From Myxococcales bacterium (GTDB lineage Bacteria > Myxococcota_A > Polyangia > Polyangiales > Houyiibacteriaceae), in the NCBI GenBank assembly GCA_019637115.1, contig JAHBWH010000009.1, positions 1 through 64,000 on the forward strand: DNA of 64,000 nucleotides, written 5' to 3'. This document shows positions 17,735 through 26,474 of the stretch, one piece after another (the stretch's first letter is position 1; every line of letters begins with the position of its first letter). The position numbers were made by a program, and so were the translations under genes. A model generated the notes under the pieces. That model was not told where the DNA came from, ran no database searches, and saw only the letters and a list, made by a program, of their open reading frames with translations.

Positions 17735-18612
17735 GAGGGCTCGGACCTCAGCGCCCGCGCGAGCATGAACCCGAACGCGACGACGAGCGCGGCCGTGGCC
17801 GCGTCCGAGATGCTCGCGGGATCCCGGAACCGATCGAGCGCGAGCCGTCCGAGCGCGTAGAGCGCGAGCGCGTAGCCGCTGGCACGCGGGAACCGGGCGG
17901 CCAAGGCGGCGAGCGTGAGCGCGATCGTCGCGTCGAAGAAGGGCGCGGGGAACGTGGGAAGCGACCACGCGGCGGTCGGCTCGAGGAGGCCGGCGTCGAC
18001 GTGCGCGCGCCACGCGGGGGCGCCGAGCGCGTGCGTCGGATCCGTGGAGGCGCTCGGCCACCGTGGGTACGTCCCGAGCGACGAGAGCCCCGCCGCCACG
18101 CCGCGGACGCCGAAGCGTGCGCCCCCGAGGTGCTCGCCGATGGCGATCGCGCCCGCCACGAGCAGCCCGGCCGGCACGAAGCGGGAGGCGACGGTCACGA
18201 GCGCGCGCGGCGCCTCGCGGAGCCGGTCTCGCAGCATCGCCCACGAGGCGAGGCCGGCACCGAGGAGGAAACCGAGCGCCTCGACGCCGCCCTCGAAGAG
18301 CACCCCGTCCGTGGCCGCTGCCCGCGCGAGCTTGCCCATGAAGATCCCCGCGAGCGCGCTCGCGAGCACGACGCGCCCGCGGAAGGCGCGGTCGAGCGGG
18401 CCTACGCGGGGAGCGGGCTCGGTTGGCTTCGTCTCGCCCGGCTCCGTCGGCTCGGGCGTGGGCTGGTCCGCGCGCTCGGACGTCGTCGGTTCGAGCGAGG
18501 GGTGCACGATGAGGTACCACGCCACGAGGAGCGCGAGCGCGAGGAGGGCGCCGTGCGTGTAGAGGGGGATCGGGCCCCAAGGGGTCGGGATCTCCGCGAG
18601 CCGCGGGAACAT
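17695..18612 (-). CDS. Lgt-like integral membrane protein, probably catalytically degenerate
   Basis: About 305 residues with roughly seven hydrophobic segments. The start (MFPRLAEIPTPWGPIPLYTHGALLALALL) and the end (PAPFFDATIALTL ... YALGRLALDRFR) align by eye with prolipoprotein diacylglyceryl transferase, which attaches diacylglycerol to lipobox Cys in the inner membrane. The signature that normally reads GRIGNF/GRIGCF appears as GAIAIGEHLGG, so the conserved Arg is missing. A Pro/Glu/Thr-rich loop (about 45-75) is also unusual. It is more likely a paralogue with another role than the housekeeping Lgt. The ATG at 18612 is chosen over the open frame to 18804 because it fits the Lgt N-terminus. 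Confidence 0.6.
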   Translation of the reverse strand: MFPRLAEIPTPWGPIPLYTHGALLALALLVAWYLIVHPSLEPTTSERADQPTPEPTEPGETKPTEPAPRVGPLDRAFRGRVVLASALAGIFMGKLARAAATDGVLFEGGVEALGFLLGAGLASWAMLRDRLREAPRALVTVASRFVPAGLLVAGAIAIGEHLGGARFGVRGVAAGLSSLGTYPRWPSASTDPTHALGAPAWRAHVDAGLLEPTAAWSLPTFPAPFFDATIALTLAALAARFPRASGYALALYALGRLALDRFRDPASISDAATAALVVAFGFMLARALRSEPSREPPAGLLEQRE

Positions 18613-18772
18613 CGGGGGATGGTGACGCCGCGCGGACCCACGCGCGAGGGGCATGTGCCAAACCGCGCTCGTGTCGGCTTGGTTCTCCGGCTCCTGGCCG
18701 CCGCGGGGCGGCTCGACGTCCGAGAGCTCACGTTGCGCGGGTCGAGCCACCGCACGGATCGCGTGGATTGGC

Positions 18773-19546
18773 TCACTCTGCGCGCGTCCCTCCAAAGCCA
18801 CCATAGGAGGCGAGGAGCGGGACGAGCCAGCCCGAGGCGACCCCGATCAGCACCCCCACCAGCACGTCGCTGAGGTGGTGCCGTCGCGCGACGAGCCGGA
18901 GCAGCGAGGTCGTCGTCGCGATCGCGATCGCCGCACCGCACGCCGCGACGCGGGCGCCGCGAGAGGCGCCGTAGAGCGGGAGGTGCCGGTGCGCGGTGCA
19001 GCTCAGGCTCGCCGCCGTGAACGCGAGCGCGGCGTGCCCGCTCGGGAAGCTACGGTGAGCGGCCTGCGGCGCGCACGGGACGAGGCCGGCCTCGTCGCAG
19101 GTCGGGCGGCGCCGCCGGAGACCGTATTTGAGCGCGCTCAGGGCGAGGCTCGTGAGCGCGAAGCTACGGAAGCTCGCGACCGCGAGCTGAGCCGCGACAC
19201 CCTGATGATCGCGCCACGCGACGAGCGGCTCCACGAGCGTGGGGCCCGAGGCGAGCGAGAGCGCGAGGAAGACGTCGCTGGCGATCGACGCGCGACGTCG
19301 CGTGGTCGGCGCGTCGGCGCCCAGACGGAGCACCGCGCGGTCGACAGGCCCGGCGCCCACCCAACCGGCGCGCGAGTCGTCGACGGCCAGCGCCAGGGTG
19401 GCGGCGCCCGCGAAGCCAACCGCGATGACGACGCCGTCCGGCCACGACGCGCGGCGCCAGTCCTCCTGCCACGCGAGGCGCTGCGCGCTCGCGCTCGCGG
19501 GCGCGAGCCCGGCGAGCAGCAGCGTGACGACGAAGACGCGCAGCAC
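18773..19546 (-). CDS. PAP2-family phosphatase
   Basis: A 257-residue protein with an N-terminal signal or membrane segment and several further hydrophobic segments. The three PAP2 motifs are present: K140-x6-RP148, PSGH at 168-171, and R217-x5-H223-x3-D227. Members hydrolyse lipid phosphates such as undecaprenyl pyrophosphate or phosphatidate on the periplasmic face. The GTG start has TATGGT 6 nt before it and no Shine-Dalgarno sequence. Proximity to the Lgt-like gene (160 bp) suggests a shared lipid-related unit, though this is only positional. Confidence 0.85.
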   Translation of the reverse strand: MLRVFVVTLLLAGLAPASASAQRLAWQEDWRRASWPDGVVIAVGFAGAATLALAVDDSRAGWVGAGPVDRAVLRLGADAPTTRRRASIASDVFLALSLASGPTLVEPLVAWRDHQGVAAQLAVASFRSFALTSLALSALKYGLRRRRPTCDEAGLVPCAPQAAHRSFPSGHAALAFTAASLSCTAHRHLPLYGASRGARVAACGAAIAIATTTSLLRLVARRHHLSDVLVGVLIGVASGWLVPLLASYGGFGGTRAE

Positions 19547-19552
19547 CGAGCG

Positions 19553-19558
19553 ACCATA
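19553..19558 (-). promoter_or_regulatory. -10 box of a probable leaderless promoter
   Basis: TATGGT on the minus strand, 6 nt before the GTG at 19546 of the PAP2 gene. Confidence 0.4.
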
Positions 19559-19664
19559 GCAGCCCGAGGGCCGGCGTCCGGAGAATCAGGACAACGCGAC
19601 AACATTTAGACAAAATCACGACACGCCGCTTGTCGGGGCCGATCCAGGTCCCCATAGACCCCCC

Positions 19665-20330
19665 ATGGTTCGAATGGTCATCCTCGACGACTCCCTCCCC
19701 AAACAGCTCGAGCACGCGGCTGGGCCGCTCGCCGACGTCTCCATCACGTGGACCGGCACCGATCCGGACGCGCTCGTCGCGCACTGCCGCCGGCAGCGTC
19801 CGCACGTCGCCATCGTCAACGTCGACCTGCTCGGTCCCGGCCTCCAGCCCGACCGCCGGATCGCGGCGCTGAAGGAAGAGACCGGCGCCGAGCTGGTCAT
19901 CGCCCTCTACACCTTCCTTCGACGCGACGACCTCGAGGCGCTCACGAGCGTCAGCCGGCCGCTGCGGGGCCCCGTCTCACTCGCGCGGTTGCGCAGCCAG
20001 ATGCTCTCGGTGATCGTCCGGCACATGCTCGACGACGACGACACCGCGAAGTCGCCCCCGCCAGTCGAAGTCGGCCCACCCCGCTTCAGCTCCGCGCAGC
20101 TCGCGCGCCTCATGGAGATCCAGTCTGCCGTCGACTGCGAGTGCCCGAACCACCTGAGCGAGCTGGTGTCGTCGCTGAGCGCGTTCGAGGCGTACGCCCG
20201 CAACTGCGAGAACCGCAGCCCCGCCGACGCGAAGATCCACGCCGACCTCGCGCTCTTCACGGCGCAGGCCCGCGCCATCATGGAGCGCGCGCTCGAGCGC
20301 ATCATCGAGCACGAGAAGATCGTCCTCTGA
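19665..20330 (+). CDS. Degenerate receiver protein with Cys-containing helical C-terminal domain
   Basis: A 221-residue cytosolic protein. Residues 1-115 have the alternating strand/helix pattern of a response-regulator receiver (VRMVILDDSL ... VAIVNVDLLG ... ELVIALYTF), but the usual acidic pocket and phosphoacceptor region are altered (NVDLLGPG). The C-terminal 90 residues contain CECPNHLSELV..L.AFE.Y...CENRSPADA, a helical domain I associate with myxobacterial MerR or receiver-type regulators and which may bind metal or a cofactor through its Cys residues. It probably works as a phosphorylation-independent adaptor or regulator. Confidence 0.6.
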   Translation: MVRMVILDDSLPKQLEHAAGPLADVSITWTGTDPDALVAHCRRQRPHVAIVNVDLLGPGLQPDRRIAALKEETGAELVIALYTFLRRDDLEALTSVSRPLRGPVSLARLRSQMLSVIVRHMLDDDDTAKSPPPVEVGPPRFSSAQLARLMEIQSAVDCECPNHLSELVSSLSAFEAYARNCENRSPADAKIHADLALFTAQARAIMERALERIIEHEKIVL

Positions 20331-20487
20331 CATCGCCGCTCGGGTCGACAGGGACATGCGCCTGCGTCCAGAAGCTCGTGGACCTGCGCAGGTCGACCGC
20401 TTGGAATCGCTGGGAGGCCTCGGCGTGCGGCAGTCTGGAGCCATGGTACCGAGCCCGACCATCACCGCAAGCCCGGTCGGAGCCCCG

Positions 20488-21774
20488 TCAATCTGGCAAA
20501 CGCAGCCGCCAGATGGTGCGGTCAGCGGCTTGAGGACGAACCGCGACCGCGAGTTCATTCTGGTATACGTACAGGAACTTCGGGAACGTGTGATCTGCGG
20601 GCCGAATGATGGTATGTTCCAACCCGTCTTCGATTCGATAGGCGTGCGTCGACGGATGGTCCTGGTTGTTGTTCGTCCACGCAACCCACCCGTCTTGAAC
20701 GACAATGTTTTGGATCATAGGACCTGGACCATGAGACGCGATGATCCGGGGCACCAATGCGCCCCAGCCGGCGGAAAGGTCGGCGACTACGACGTGGCGT
20801 TCGTCCCAAAGCAATCGACCTTCCGGATGACGTCCCTCGGCGCGAATCCAGACGAGGTGTCGGCCATCCGTTCGAGGGGTTCCGAAGGTCACACCCTCCT
20901 CCTCGGCGACGACCGTCAAGACATCGGCTTCATCGACGCGGAGCAGACGGACCGTTGGCGCTGACCAGTCCTCGAAGACCACGGAATCGCCGATCGGGAT
21001 TGGCTCTCGGGCGGCGCCAGGCACGCTCGGCCTCTCGAAGATCCCTTCCCGAAGGACTCCGAAACGGGCGCCGAGCGCTTGGGGCAGGGTGATCAGCCCC
21101 GTCTCGCTCACCCTCATGGTGCCGACCGTAGTCGGCAACACATCCTCCTCGATGAGAAGGACATTTCGCTCAGGGTCCATCAGATCGACCAGTCCGAACC
21201 TGAATCCGACCGAATTGCCGTTGATTCCGAGCAGGGAACGAGCATCCTCGAAGCTCGCAGGGCCGAAGGCGCCGACGAAACACGCGGGGTCACCTCCGCC
21301 CGGGGCGCGAACGGCACGCTCGATTGTTCCGTCACGGTTGGCTACGAGCAGCTCCGTGTAAACAGTCGGCGTACCCCGACGACTGAACGCGATCCTCGGC
21401 GTTCCTCGGTGCGGGTACATCGCGGGGGCGACGTTGAGGGTTCCGAGGAGCTCCCAATTGCCCCAGTCGACGATCAGCTCTTCGCACCCCTCCCGCCCGT
21501 CGAAACATGGGCCCCATCGAAGCGGAGGGATCGCCTCGGGTCGAGCGGCGATGAGGAAGTCATCGCAACCCGCAGGCAGAGCGGCGAGCGGTTGAAAGTC
21601 GGCGTCGCCCCCATCTCGGCGTGCCGATGCATCCCGTCCAGCGTCGATCCCCGAGTCACTTCCGGCGTCCGTGCCCGCATCCACGCCAGCGTCGAGTCCT
21701 GCATCGGGTTCGGCCGCCGCGGTGCCGCAGGCCACGACTGTTGCGAACAGCCCGAGCGTGACCGCACGGGTCAT
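20488..21774 (-). CDS. Lipoprotein with beta-propeller-like domain
   Basis: A 428-residue lipoprotein (lipobox TVVAC), an Asp/Ala/Gly linker (DAGLDAGVDAGTDAGSDSG) and a beta-rich body with TolB-like strands (GRHLVWIRAEG, ENELAVAVR-type repeats). The start forms an ATGA overlap with the stop of the thrombospondin-3 repeat gene, so it is the downstream gene of that pair. Probably surface exposed; function unknown. Confidence 0.65.
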   Translation of the reverse strand: MTRAVTLGLFATVVACGTAAAEPDAGLDAGVDAGTDAGSDSGIDAGRDASARRDGGDADFQPLAALPAGCDDFLIAARPEAIPPLRWGPCFDGREGCEELIVDWGNWELLGTLNVAPAMYPHRGTPRIAFSRRGTPTVYTELLVANRDGTIERAVRAPGGGDPACFVGAFGPASFEDARSLLGINGNSVGFRFGLVDLMDPERNVLLIEEDVLPTTVGTMRVSETGLITLPQALGARFGVLREGIFERPSVPGAAREPIPIGDSVVFEDWSAPTVRLLRVDEADVLTVVAEEEGVTFGTPRTDGRHLVWIRAEGRHPEGRLLWDERHVVVADLSAGWGALVPRIIASHGPGPMIQNIVVQDGWVAWTNNNQDHPSTHAYRIEDGLEHTIIRPADHTFPKFLYVYQNELAVAVRPQAADRTIWRLRLPD

Positions 21775-23918
21775 ATCGTGTCTCCCACGATTCCGCCCTT
21801 GTCGACATCGAGGTGCTCGAGCCGAAACGCTCGAACTTGGGCCACGGGTTTGTGACCCTGGACGACCAGCGAGAGCGCCTCGCCGTCGAAAGCCACACCC
21901 ATCACCGTCGACGAGTCGTCGCGCTCCCACGAGACGTCCTTGGGTGCGGCGACGGTGCTGACGCGGACCTTGACCCCTCCCGCGTCCGACCACCCGAGCC
22001 ACCACAGCCTCTCGTCGAGGTCGATGAAGAGCGCGTGGTGGTCGGCCTTCGGCTGCATCGGTTCCGCCCAAAGTACCTCGGGCAGCGCTCCCCAGCTGTG
22101 CTGGCGCACCAACATGACGACCCCCTCCGCGCTCACCACGGTGAGGAAGAGCTCGCGCGTGCGTGGAAGGACCGCGATCGCCAAGACCCGGTCGACCGTC
22201 GCGCGGTCGAAGTCGCACCCTGCGCCTCCCGTCATGCAGGGGACCTCCAGCGGGAGCTGGGTCCACCGACGGGTGAAGAGGTCGAATGACCAGAGCTCGG
22301 ACGGTTGCCCGTCGGAACGGCCCGCCGCGTAGATCTGCCCGGTCGCGGCGGCGTACGCGGCGACGAGGCCCTCAGCGATCCTTGGATGCTCCGTGGTGCT
22401 CCACGGCGAAGCCGCCACCTCGCCCTTCATCCCCGGCCAGAACTCCGCGCCGCCCTTGAGCATCAGGAGCTTCGAGCCCGTCGTGTCGTAGCCGAGCCCC
22501 GCGCGCGGGACGATGGACGCGCCGTCGGTGACCAAGGAGACCGCAAAAGGACGCACGCCAGTGTCCAAGAGCTCGCGCACCTGCGGCAGGTCGACCGCGG
22601 GGTACCACCGCTCGGAGGCTTCGGCCGAAACGGCACCGAAGTTGGGGGCGACACCGACATCGCGGTAGCGAAGTTGCAGGTGATCCAGGCCGCAGCCGCC
22701 GGCGCGGAAACAAGGAGCAGCCACCAGCCAGCCGAGGCCGAACGCGGAGCGACACGCGGGGCAATCCCGAGGTGGGATCAACACCGGAGCGAAGGGGTCC
22801 TCGATGGGGAACTCTGGGAAGGGGTTGTTGGTGCGGCGCTCCATCACGCCGCTCCAGAAGTGGCTCGCAACATCGTCCTGGGTTGGGCCGTAGGGAATGG
22901 TGGTAGGCCCGCACAGCCCCCCAGGCGGGGGCGGGAACGCTGGCAGGCAGAAGGTGGCTTGCGGCTCCTTCGTGGAGTGGCTCCAGAGCACCCCGGCCGC
23001 TGCGGCGTAGATGCTGGTGCCAGGGGGGAGACCCATCGCCGCGAGATCGGCCTCGAAGTCCCAGTAGTTGGTGTAGGGGATCGAGGCGTAGACGAGGCCG
23101 GCTCCACCTCGGAACCGAGTGTCGCACCGCCAACCTTCTCCGCTCTCGGCGCAAGCTCCAGGCTCGTACGAGAGGGGATTCGCGACCCCGATCGTCATAT
23201 CACGCCAACCTGAGCCCATCGGGTGTTCAAACAGCGCCGGGTCATCTAGGACACAGCCATCGACCACACATGCCGCACGTTCGGCCTGAGAATCACGACC
23301 GCCCATTGCATCGATGCACGGGCAGAATCGCCACCCCACTGGCGCCTCCACGTACGACGCCTCCACCGACACCGCGCTCGGCGTCGTCCGCAGGACCGCG
23401 TTCGTCCGCGAACCGCCGCCCAGAACTCCGCCGAGATCCGTCAGGAGCGTTTGTGGGCGAGTCGCCGGGCACGGCGTCGCGTCGCACGCGTCCGAGTAGG
23501 TTTCGTGGCCATGGATTGCGATCTCTGCGTCCGCGTTGCAGTTCCGCGCTCGGCCGGCCTCGACGACGTCGAAGTGGAGGGGGCAGAGGTCACAAGCGTC
23601 ACCTAGGCCGTCGCCATCGCTGTCGGTCTGGTCTTGGTTCTCAGTGAACACGTCTGGGCAGTTGTCACAGAGGTCACCGACGCCGTCGTTGTCGCGGTCA
23701 GCCTGAAGAGGATCGTAGATGTTCGGGCAGACGTCGCAAGCGTCCGGGATCCCGTCTCGATCCGTGTCGCGCTGGCTCGCGTCCGGATGATTGGGGCATC
23801 GACCGTACTGGTCGTTGATCCCGTCCCCGTCCGTGTCGCTGGCGTCACAGGCTGACGTCCGCGCGGGATCTCCTGCTGGGGGACAATGGGTCGGTCCTAC
23901 GTACACACCGCCCAGCAT
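21771..23918 (-). CDS. Secreted protein with thrombospondin type 3 repeats, probable 3' part of a broken protease gene
   Basis: About 715 residues. The N-terminal 100 carry four calcium-binding TSP3 repeats (DTDGDGINDQYG, DRDGIPDACDVCP, DNDGVGDLCDNCP, SDGDGLGDACDLCP); the rest is a large beta-rich domain with many Cys and Trp. It has no signal peptide of its own. The frame remains open upstream to 24071, overlapping in a different frame the trypsin-like fragment at 23969-24259, which has the signal peptide. The two look like halves of one gene separated by a frameshift or deletion, because no protease Asp or GDSGGP is found between them. The start is therefore uncertain; ATG 23918 has no Shine-Dalgarno sequence. 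Confidence 0.6.
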   Translation of the reverse strand: MLGGVYVGPTHCPPAGDPARTSACDASDTDGDGINDQYGRCPNHPDASQRDTDRDGIPDACDVCPNIYDPLQADRDNDGVGDLCDNCPDVFTENQDQTDSDGDGLGDACDLCPLHFDVVEAGRARNCNADAEIAIHGHETYSDACDATPCPATRPQTLLTDLGGVLGGGSRTNAVLRTTPSAVSVEASYVEAPVGWRFCPCIDAMGGRDSQAERAACVVDGCVLDDPALFEHPMGSGWRDMTIGVANPLSYEPGACAESGEGWRCDTRFRGGAGLVYASIPYTNYWDFEADLAAMGLPPGTSIYAAAAGVLWSHSTKEPQATFCLPAFPPPPGGLCGPTTIPYGPTQDDVASHFWSGVMERRTNNPFPEFPIEDPFAPVLIPPRDCPACRSAFGLGWLVAAPCFRAGGCGLDHLQLRYRDVGVAPNFGAVSAEASERWYPAVDLPQVRELLDTGVRPFAVSLVTDGASIVPRAGLGYDTTGSKLLMLKGGAEFWPGMKGEVAASPWSTTEHPRIAEGLVAAYAAATGQIYAAGRSDGQPSELWSFDLFTRRWTQLPLEVPCMTGGAGCDFDRATVDRVLAIAVLPRTRELFLTVVSAEGVVMLVRQHSWGALPEVLWAEPMQPKADHHALFIDLDERLWWLGWSDAGGVKVRVSTVAAPKDVSWERDDSSTVMGVAFDGEALSLVVQGHKPVAQVRAFRLEHLDVDKGGIVGDTI

Positions 23919-23968
23919 AGCCGTTTCGGAGAGAAAGGGTTCCAGCCACGCGGGAGCACGCGAACGAC

Positions 23969-24259
23969 TTAGGTCGGGCCCGACGGCGAGGCTCCGAAAC
24001 GGACGGTTCGGGGGAGCCGACAATGAGCCGCGGTGAGGATCAACCGCGGCGTAATCAACGTCCCCGTGCAACCGCTGCTGAGGCGCACCGTCGCATTGCG
24101 CCGGGCCATGTTCACGACGTTGGTCGACACGTCATCCGCTCCGCGAATGATCGCGTTGACGCGGTGTTCGGCGACCTCGGTTGAACCACATGCGGCGAGG
24201 ACGACGCAAAGAGCCCAAGGGCCAACGGAACTGACGGAGCCACCGCGAACGACTTTCAT
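23969..24259 (-). pseudogene. Truncated trypsin-like serine protease N-terminus
   Basis: 96 residues: signal peptide with lipobox VVLAAC, IRGADDV pro-region boundary, then TVRLSSGCTGTLITPRLILTAAHC, which is the trypsin catalytic His segment, and a stop about 16 residues later. The catalytic Asp and Ser parts are absent. The downstream frame continues into thrombospondin-3 repeats, as seen in full-length myxobacterial trypsin-TSP3 proteins. A frameshift near 23970-24000 plus a deletion explains the arrangement; a sequencing error would explain the frameshift but not the missing 150 or so residues. Confidence 0.55.
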
Positions 24260-24287
24260 CCACGGACCATGCCGTGACCGGAGGCGC

Positions 24288-24316
24288 AATATCAATGGAT
24301 TGTTCGAGACACACAA
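24288..24316 (-). promoter_or_regulatory. Possible sigma-70-type promoter
   Basis: TTGTGT, 17-bp spacer, GATATT on the minus strand, about 30 nt upstream of the ATG at 24259. It matches only part of the consensus. Confidence 0.25.
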
Positions 24317-24623
24317 CGAACTCTCATGCGACGAATTATCCACCAAGACTAGAACACTCTACTCTCGGTGGCGGCTCGCAGAAGGCTCGGATCTCACGCG
24401 CCGACACGCAGCCCCTGATGAACGCCGAGTCCAGCTGGCGCGGTCGTCATAACGGCGGCGTCGCAAGCCATCCCGTGCGGACGGGACCGGCGAGCGTTGC
24501 CGCATGGATACGGATTGCGTGTCGCCGTGGCTCGTCGTTCCGCGCTCTCCACGCGTGTCGACGCACGAGCACTGGACGAGCCCGGACGACTCGGGCGACC
24601 CTAGCGTCGATGAGGTGGCGTCG
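24317..24623. other. Divergent intergenic region, lower GC
   Basis: Together with the promoter-like site this fills the 364-bp gap between divergent genes starting at 24259 and 24624. Its base composition is visibly less GC-rich than flanking genes. I see no convincing small gene, terminator or repeat here. Confidence 0.4.
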
Positions 24624-25319
24624 ATGAGGAGCCTCGGCGTCTGGTGTCCGCTCTGCGTCGCGCTGGCGCTCGGCTTCGCGGACCCTTCGGCCGCGTCGGC
24701 TGACGGCCCGACCTCGGACGACGTGTCGCTCTGGAGCGGCCGCACCGTCGACGAGGGGGACATCGTGCTCGCTGGGGGCATCGGCTGGCCCGGCGTCTTC
24801 GCCGAGGCGCTCTTCGCGCCGAGCTCCCGCTTCAACGTCTCGCTCCGGATCGACGTCGACTGGGGCTCCCCGCTCCTCGGCTTCGACACCGCGCTCGGCG
24901 GCGAGCTCTCGCTCCCGATGCGCCTGCACGTCTATGGCAAGGGTAGCGTCGACCTCGCGCTCGCGGCGCGCCCCTTCGGCATCCTCGGCGAGGGGGCGGC
25001 GGTCGGTCAGGTCGGCGTCTTCTCGGACAACATCGGCGGCGGCGCCGGCCTCGAGGTCGGGCTGCGCTCCGGCTTCCGCGTCAGCGAGCGGGTGACCCTC
25101 GGCGCCAGCCCCTTCGCGAGCTTCGCGCTCGTCCGCACGAGCGGCGCGGGCACGGGCGCTGTCGGCGTCTTCGGGCTGGTGGGATCGCTCGAGGCCAACA
25201 TGAGCCGCGCGACGATGCTCTTCGTCATGGTCGGCGGCGGCTACGGCGTGGCGAGCGAGGCGCTCTTCGACAGCCGCGGCATGGTGCGGCTCGCGATCGG
25301 CCTCGCCTATCGCCTCTGA
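24624..25319 (+). CDS. Exported beta-barrel-like protein
   Basis: 231 residues: signal peptide (MRSLGVWCPLCVALALG, cut near ASA), then alternating hydrophobic strands with Gly and aromatic turns (VLAGGIGWPGVFAEALF, LDVGLRSGFRVSERVTLGASPFASF) ending in AIGLAYRL with a terminal hydrophobic strand, as in small outer-membrane barrels. No family is recognised. Start at ATG 24624 is taken because the signal peptide begins there; the frame is open to 24504. Confidence 0.6.
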   Translation: MRSLGVWCPLCVALALGFADPSAASADGPTSDDVSLWSGRTVDEGDIVLAGGIGWPGVFAEALFAPSSRFNVSLRIDVDWGSPLLGFDTALGGELSLPMRLHVYGKGSVDLALAARPFGILGEGAAVGQVGVFSDNIGGGAGLEVGLRSGFRVSERVTLGASPFASFALVRTSGAGTGAVGVFGLVGSLEANMSRATMLFVMVGGGYGVASEALFDSRGMVRLAIGLAYRL

Positions 25320-25321
25320 TG

Positions 25322-25350
25322 GCCGCGCGCCACGCGATGTATCGCGCGGC
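25322..25350. terminator. Possible bidirectional terminator hairpin
   Basis: GCCGCGCG and CGCGCGGC separated by 13 nt, between the convergent genes ending at 25319 and 25377. No T-run; weak by itself. Confidence 0.3.
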
Positions 25351-25376
25351 GATTCGGCGATCGGAGGAGAGGCTCG

Positions 25377-26273
25377 TTACGCGTCGAGCTGTAGCTGGGC
25401 GCGGAACCACTGACCGGCGCGGCCGAGCGGGCGCTCGCGGCGAGTCACCGCGTGCATCGAGACCCGATGCCCCTCCGGCGGCCACGGCTCTGGGTAGAGG
25501 CGCACCAGCTCGCCGGCTTCGATCCACGGGTCGGCCAGCTCGAGCGGGAGGCTCCCCCAGCCGACGCCTCGGCGGATCAGCTTCGCCTTGAGGCCGAGAT
25601 CCGTGACCCGCCACGTGCGCCCGCCGATGACGCCCTGGTCGGCCGACGCCTCGGCGCGCTCGGCGTGGACGATCTGCACGCTCTGCGCGAGCAAGGGGCC
25701 GCGCTGCGGCGCTGACAACCGCGCGAGCGGGTGCGCCGCCGCGCAGGTCGGGACCACGTGGACCGTGCCGAGGTGCGCGGTCGCGAGCTCGGGCGCTGCG
25801 CCGCCCGCGAGGTTGCACGCGCCGAGGTCGGCGTTGCCGGCGGCGACCACCGCGACCGCGTCTCTCAAGAGGCCCACCTCGAGGCGCAGCGCGGTAGAGG
25901 GGAACTCCTCTCGGAACGCGGCGCAGACGGAGAGGAGCCGCTCGCTCGGGTAGTAGGCGTCCACGACGACGCGGAGCTCGGGCTCGGTGCCGACGCGGAG
26001 CCGCGCCGCGACCTCGGTCAGCTCGCGCGCCTGCGTGAGGACGAGCCGAGCCTCCGCGGCGAGACGCCGCCCCGCGTCCGTCAGCGTGGGCGTCCGCGTC
26101 GCGCGGTCGAAGAGCGAGGTCCCCAGCGCGTCCTCGAGCTGCCCGATGGTGTAGCTGATCGCCGACTGGACCCGCCCGAGCCGGCGCCCCGCGGCGCTGA
26201 AGCTCCCCTCGTCCACCACCGCGAGGAAGGTGGTGAGCTGGTCGAGCGTGTAGGGGGTATGCGGCGCCTGCAT
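25377..26273 (-). CDS. LysR-family transcriptional regulator
   Basis: 298 residues: winged HTH at about 8-67 (TLDQLTTFLAVVDEGSFSAAGRRLGRVQSAISYTIGQLEDALG is the usual LysR N-terminus), a linker helix, and a periplasmic-binding-protein-like effector domain (about 95-290, with VVDAYYPSERL and GVGWGSLPLELA). It is transcribed divergently from the lipoprotein gene at 26475 and could control it or itself. TAGACT lies 9 nt before the ATG without a Shine-Dalgarno site. The AT-rich dyad around 26343-26356 (CTCAAATATTGAAC) is a candidate operator. Confidence 0.9.
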   Translation of the reverse strand: MQAPHTPYTLDQLTTFLAVVDEGSFSAAGRRLGRVQSAISYTIGQLEDALGTSLFDRATRTPTLTDAGRRLAAEARLVLTQARELTEVAARLRVGTEPELRVVVDAYYPSERLLSVCAAFREEFPSTALRLEVGLLRDAVAVVAAGNADLGACNLAGGAAPELATAHLGTVHVVPTCAAAHPLARLSAPQRGPLLAQSVQIVHAERAEASADQGVIGGRTWRVTDLGLKAKLIRRGVGWGSLPLELADPWIEAGELVRLYPEPWPPEGHRVSMHAVTRRERPLGRAGQWFRAQLQLDA

Positions 26274-26282
26274 CGAGCGCCG

Positions 26283-26288
26283 AGTCTA
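26283..26288 (-). promoter_or_regulatory. -10 box of a probable leaderless promoter
   Basis: TAGACT on the minus strand, 9 nt before the ATG at 26273 of the LysR gene. Confidence 0.45.
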
Positions 26289-26432
26289 CCCTCGGCGAAG
26301 CACGACCAGACGACGTCGATGCCGACCCAAAATCGAACATGCTCAAATATTGAACGTCCACAAACAGACCAGCAGCGAACCTCGCTCACCCAACAGATCC
26401 GAATAACCACATAATTTCGAGGCTCGACGCCG

Positions 26433-26448
26433 CGGCACGGATTCTGCT
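26433..26448 (+). promoter_or_regulatory. Candidate sigma-54 promoter
   Basis: CGGCAC-GGATT-CTGCT, with GG and GC exactly 10 nt apart, close to the -24/-12 consensus TGGCAC-N5-TTGC. A start site near 26460 would give a short leader carrying the GGAGG ribosome-binding site of the gene at 26475. Confidence 0.4.
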
Positions 26449-26474
26449 GAACAGCTTTCACAGTGGAGGACGTG

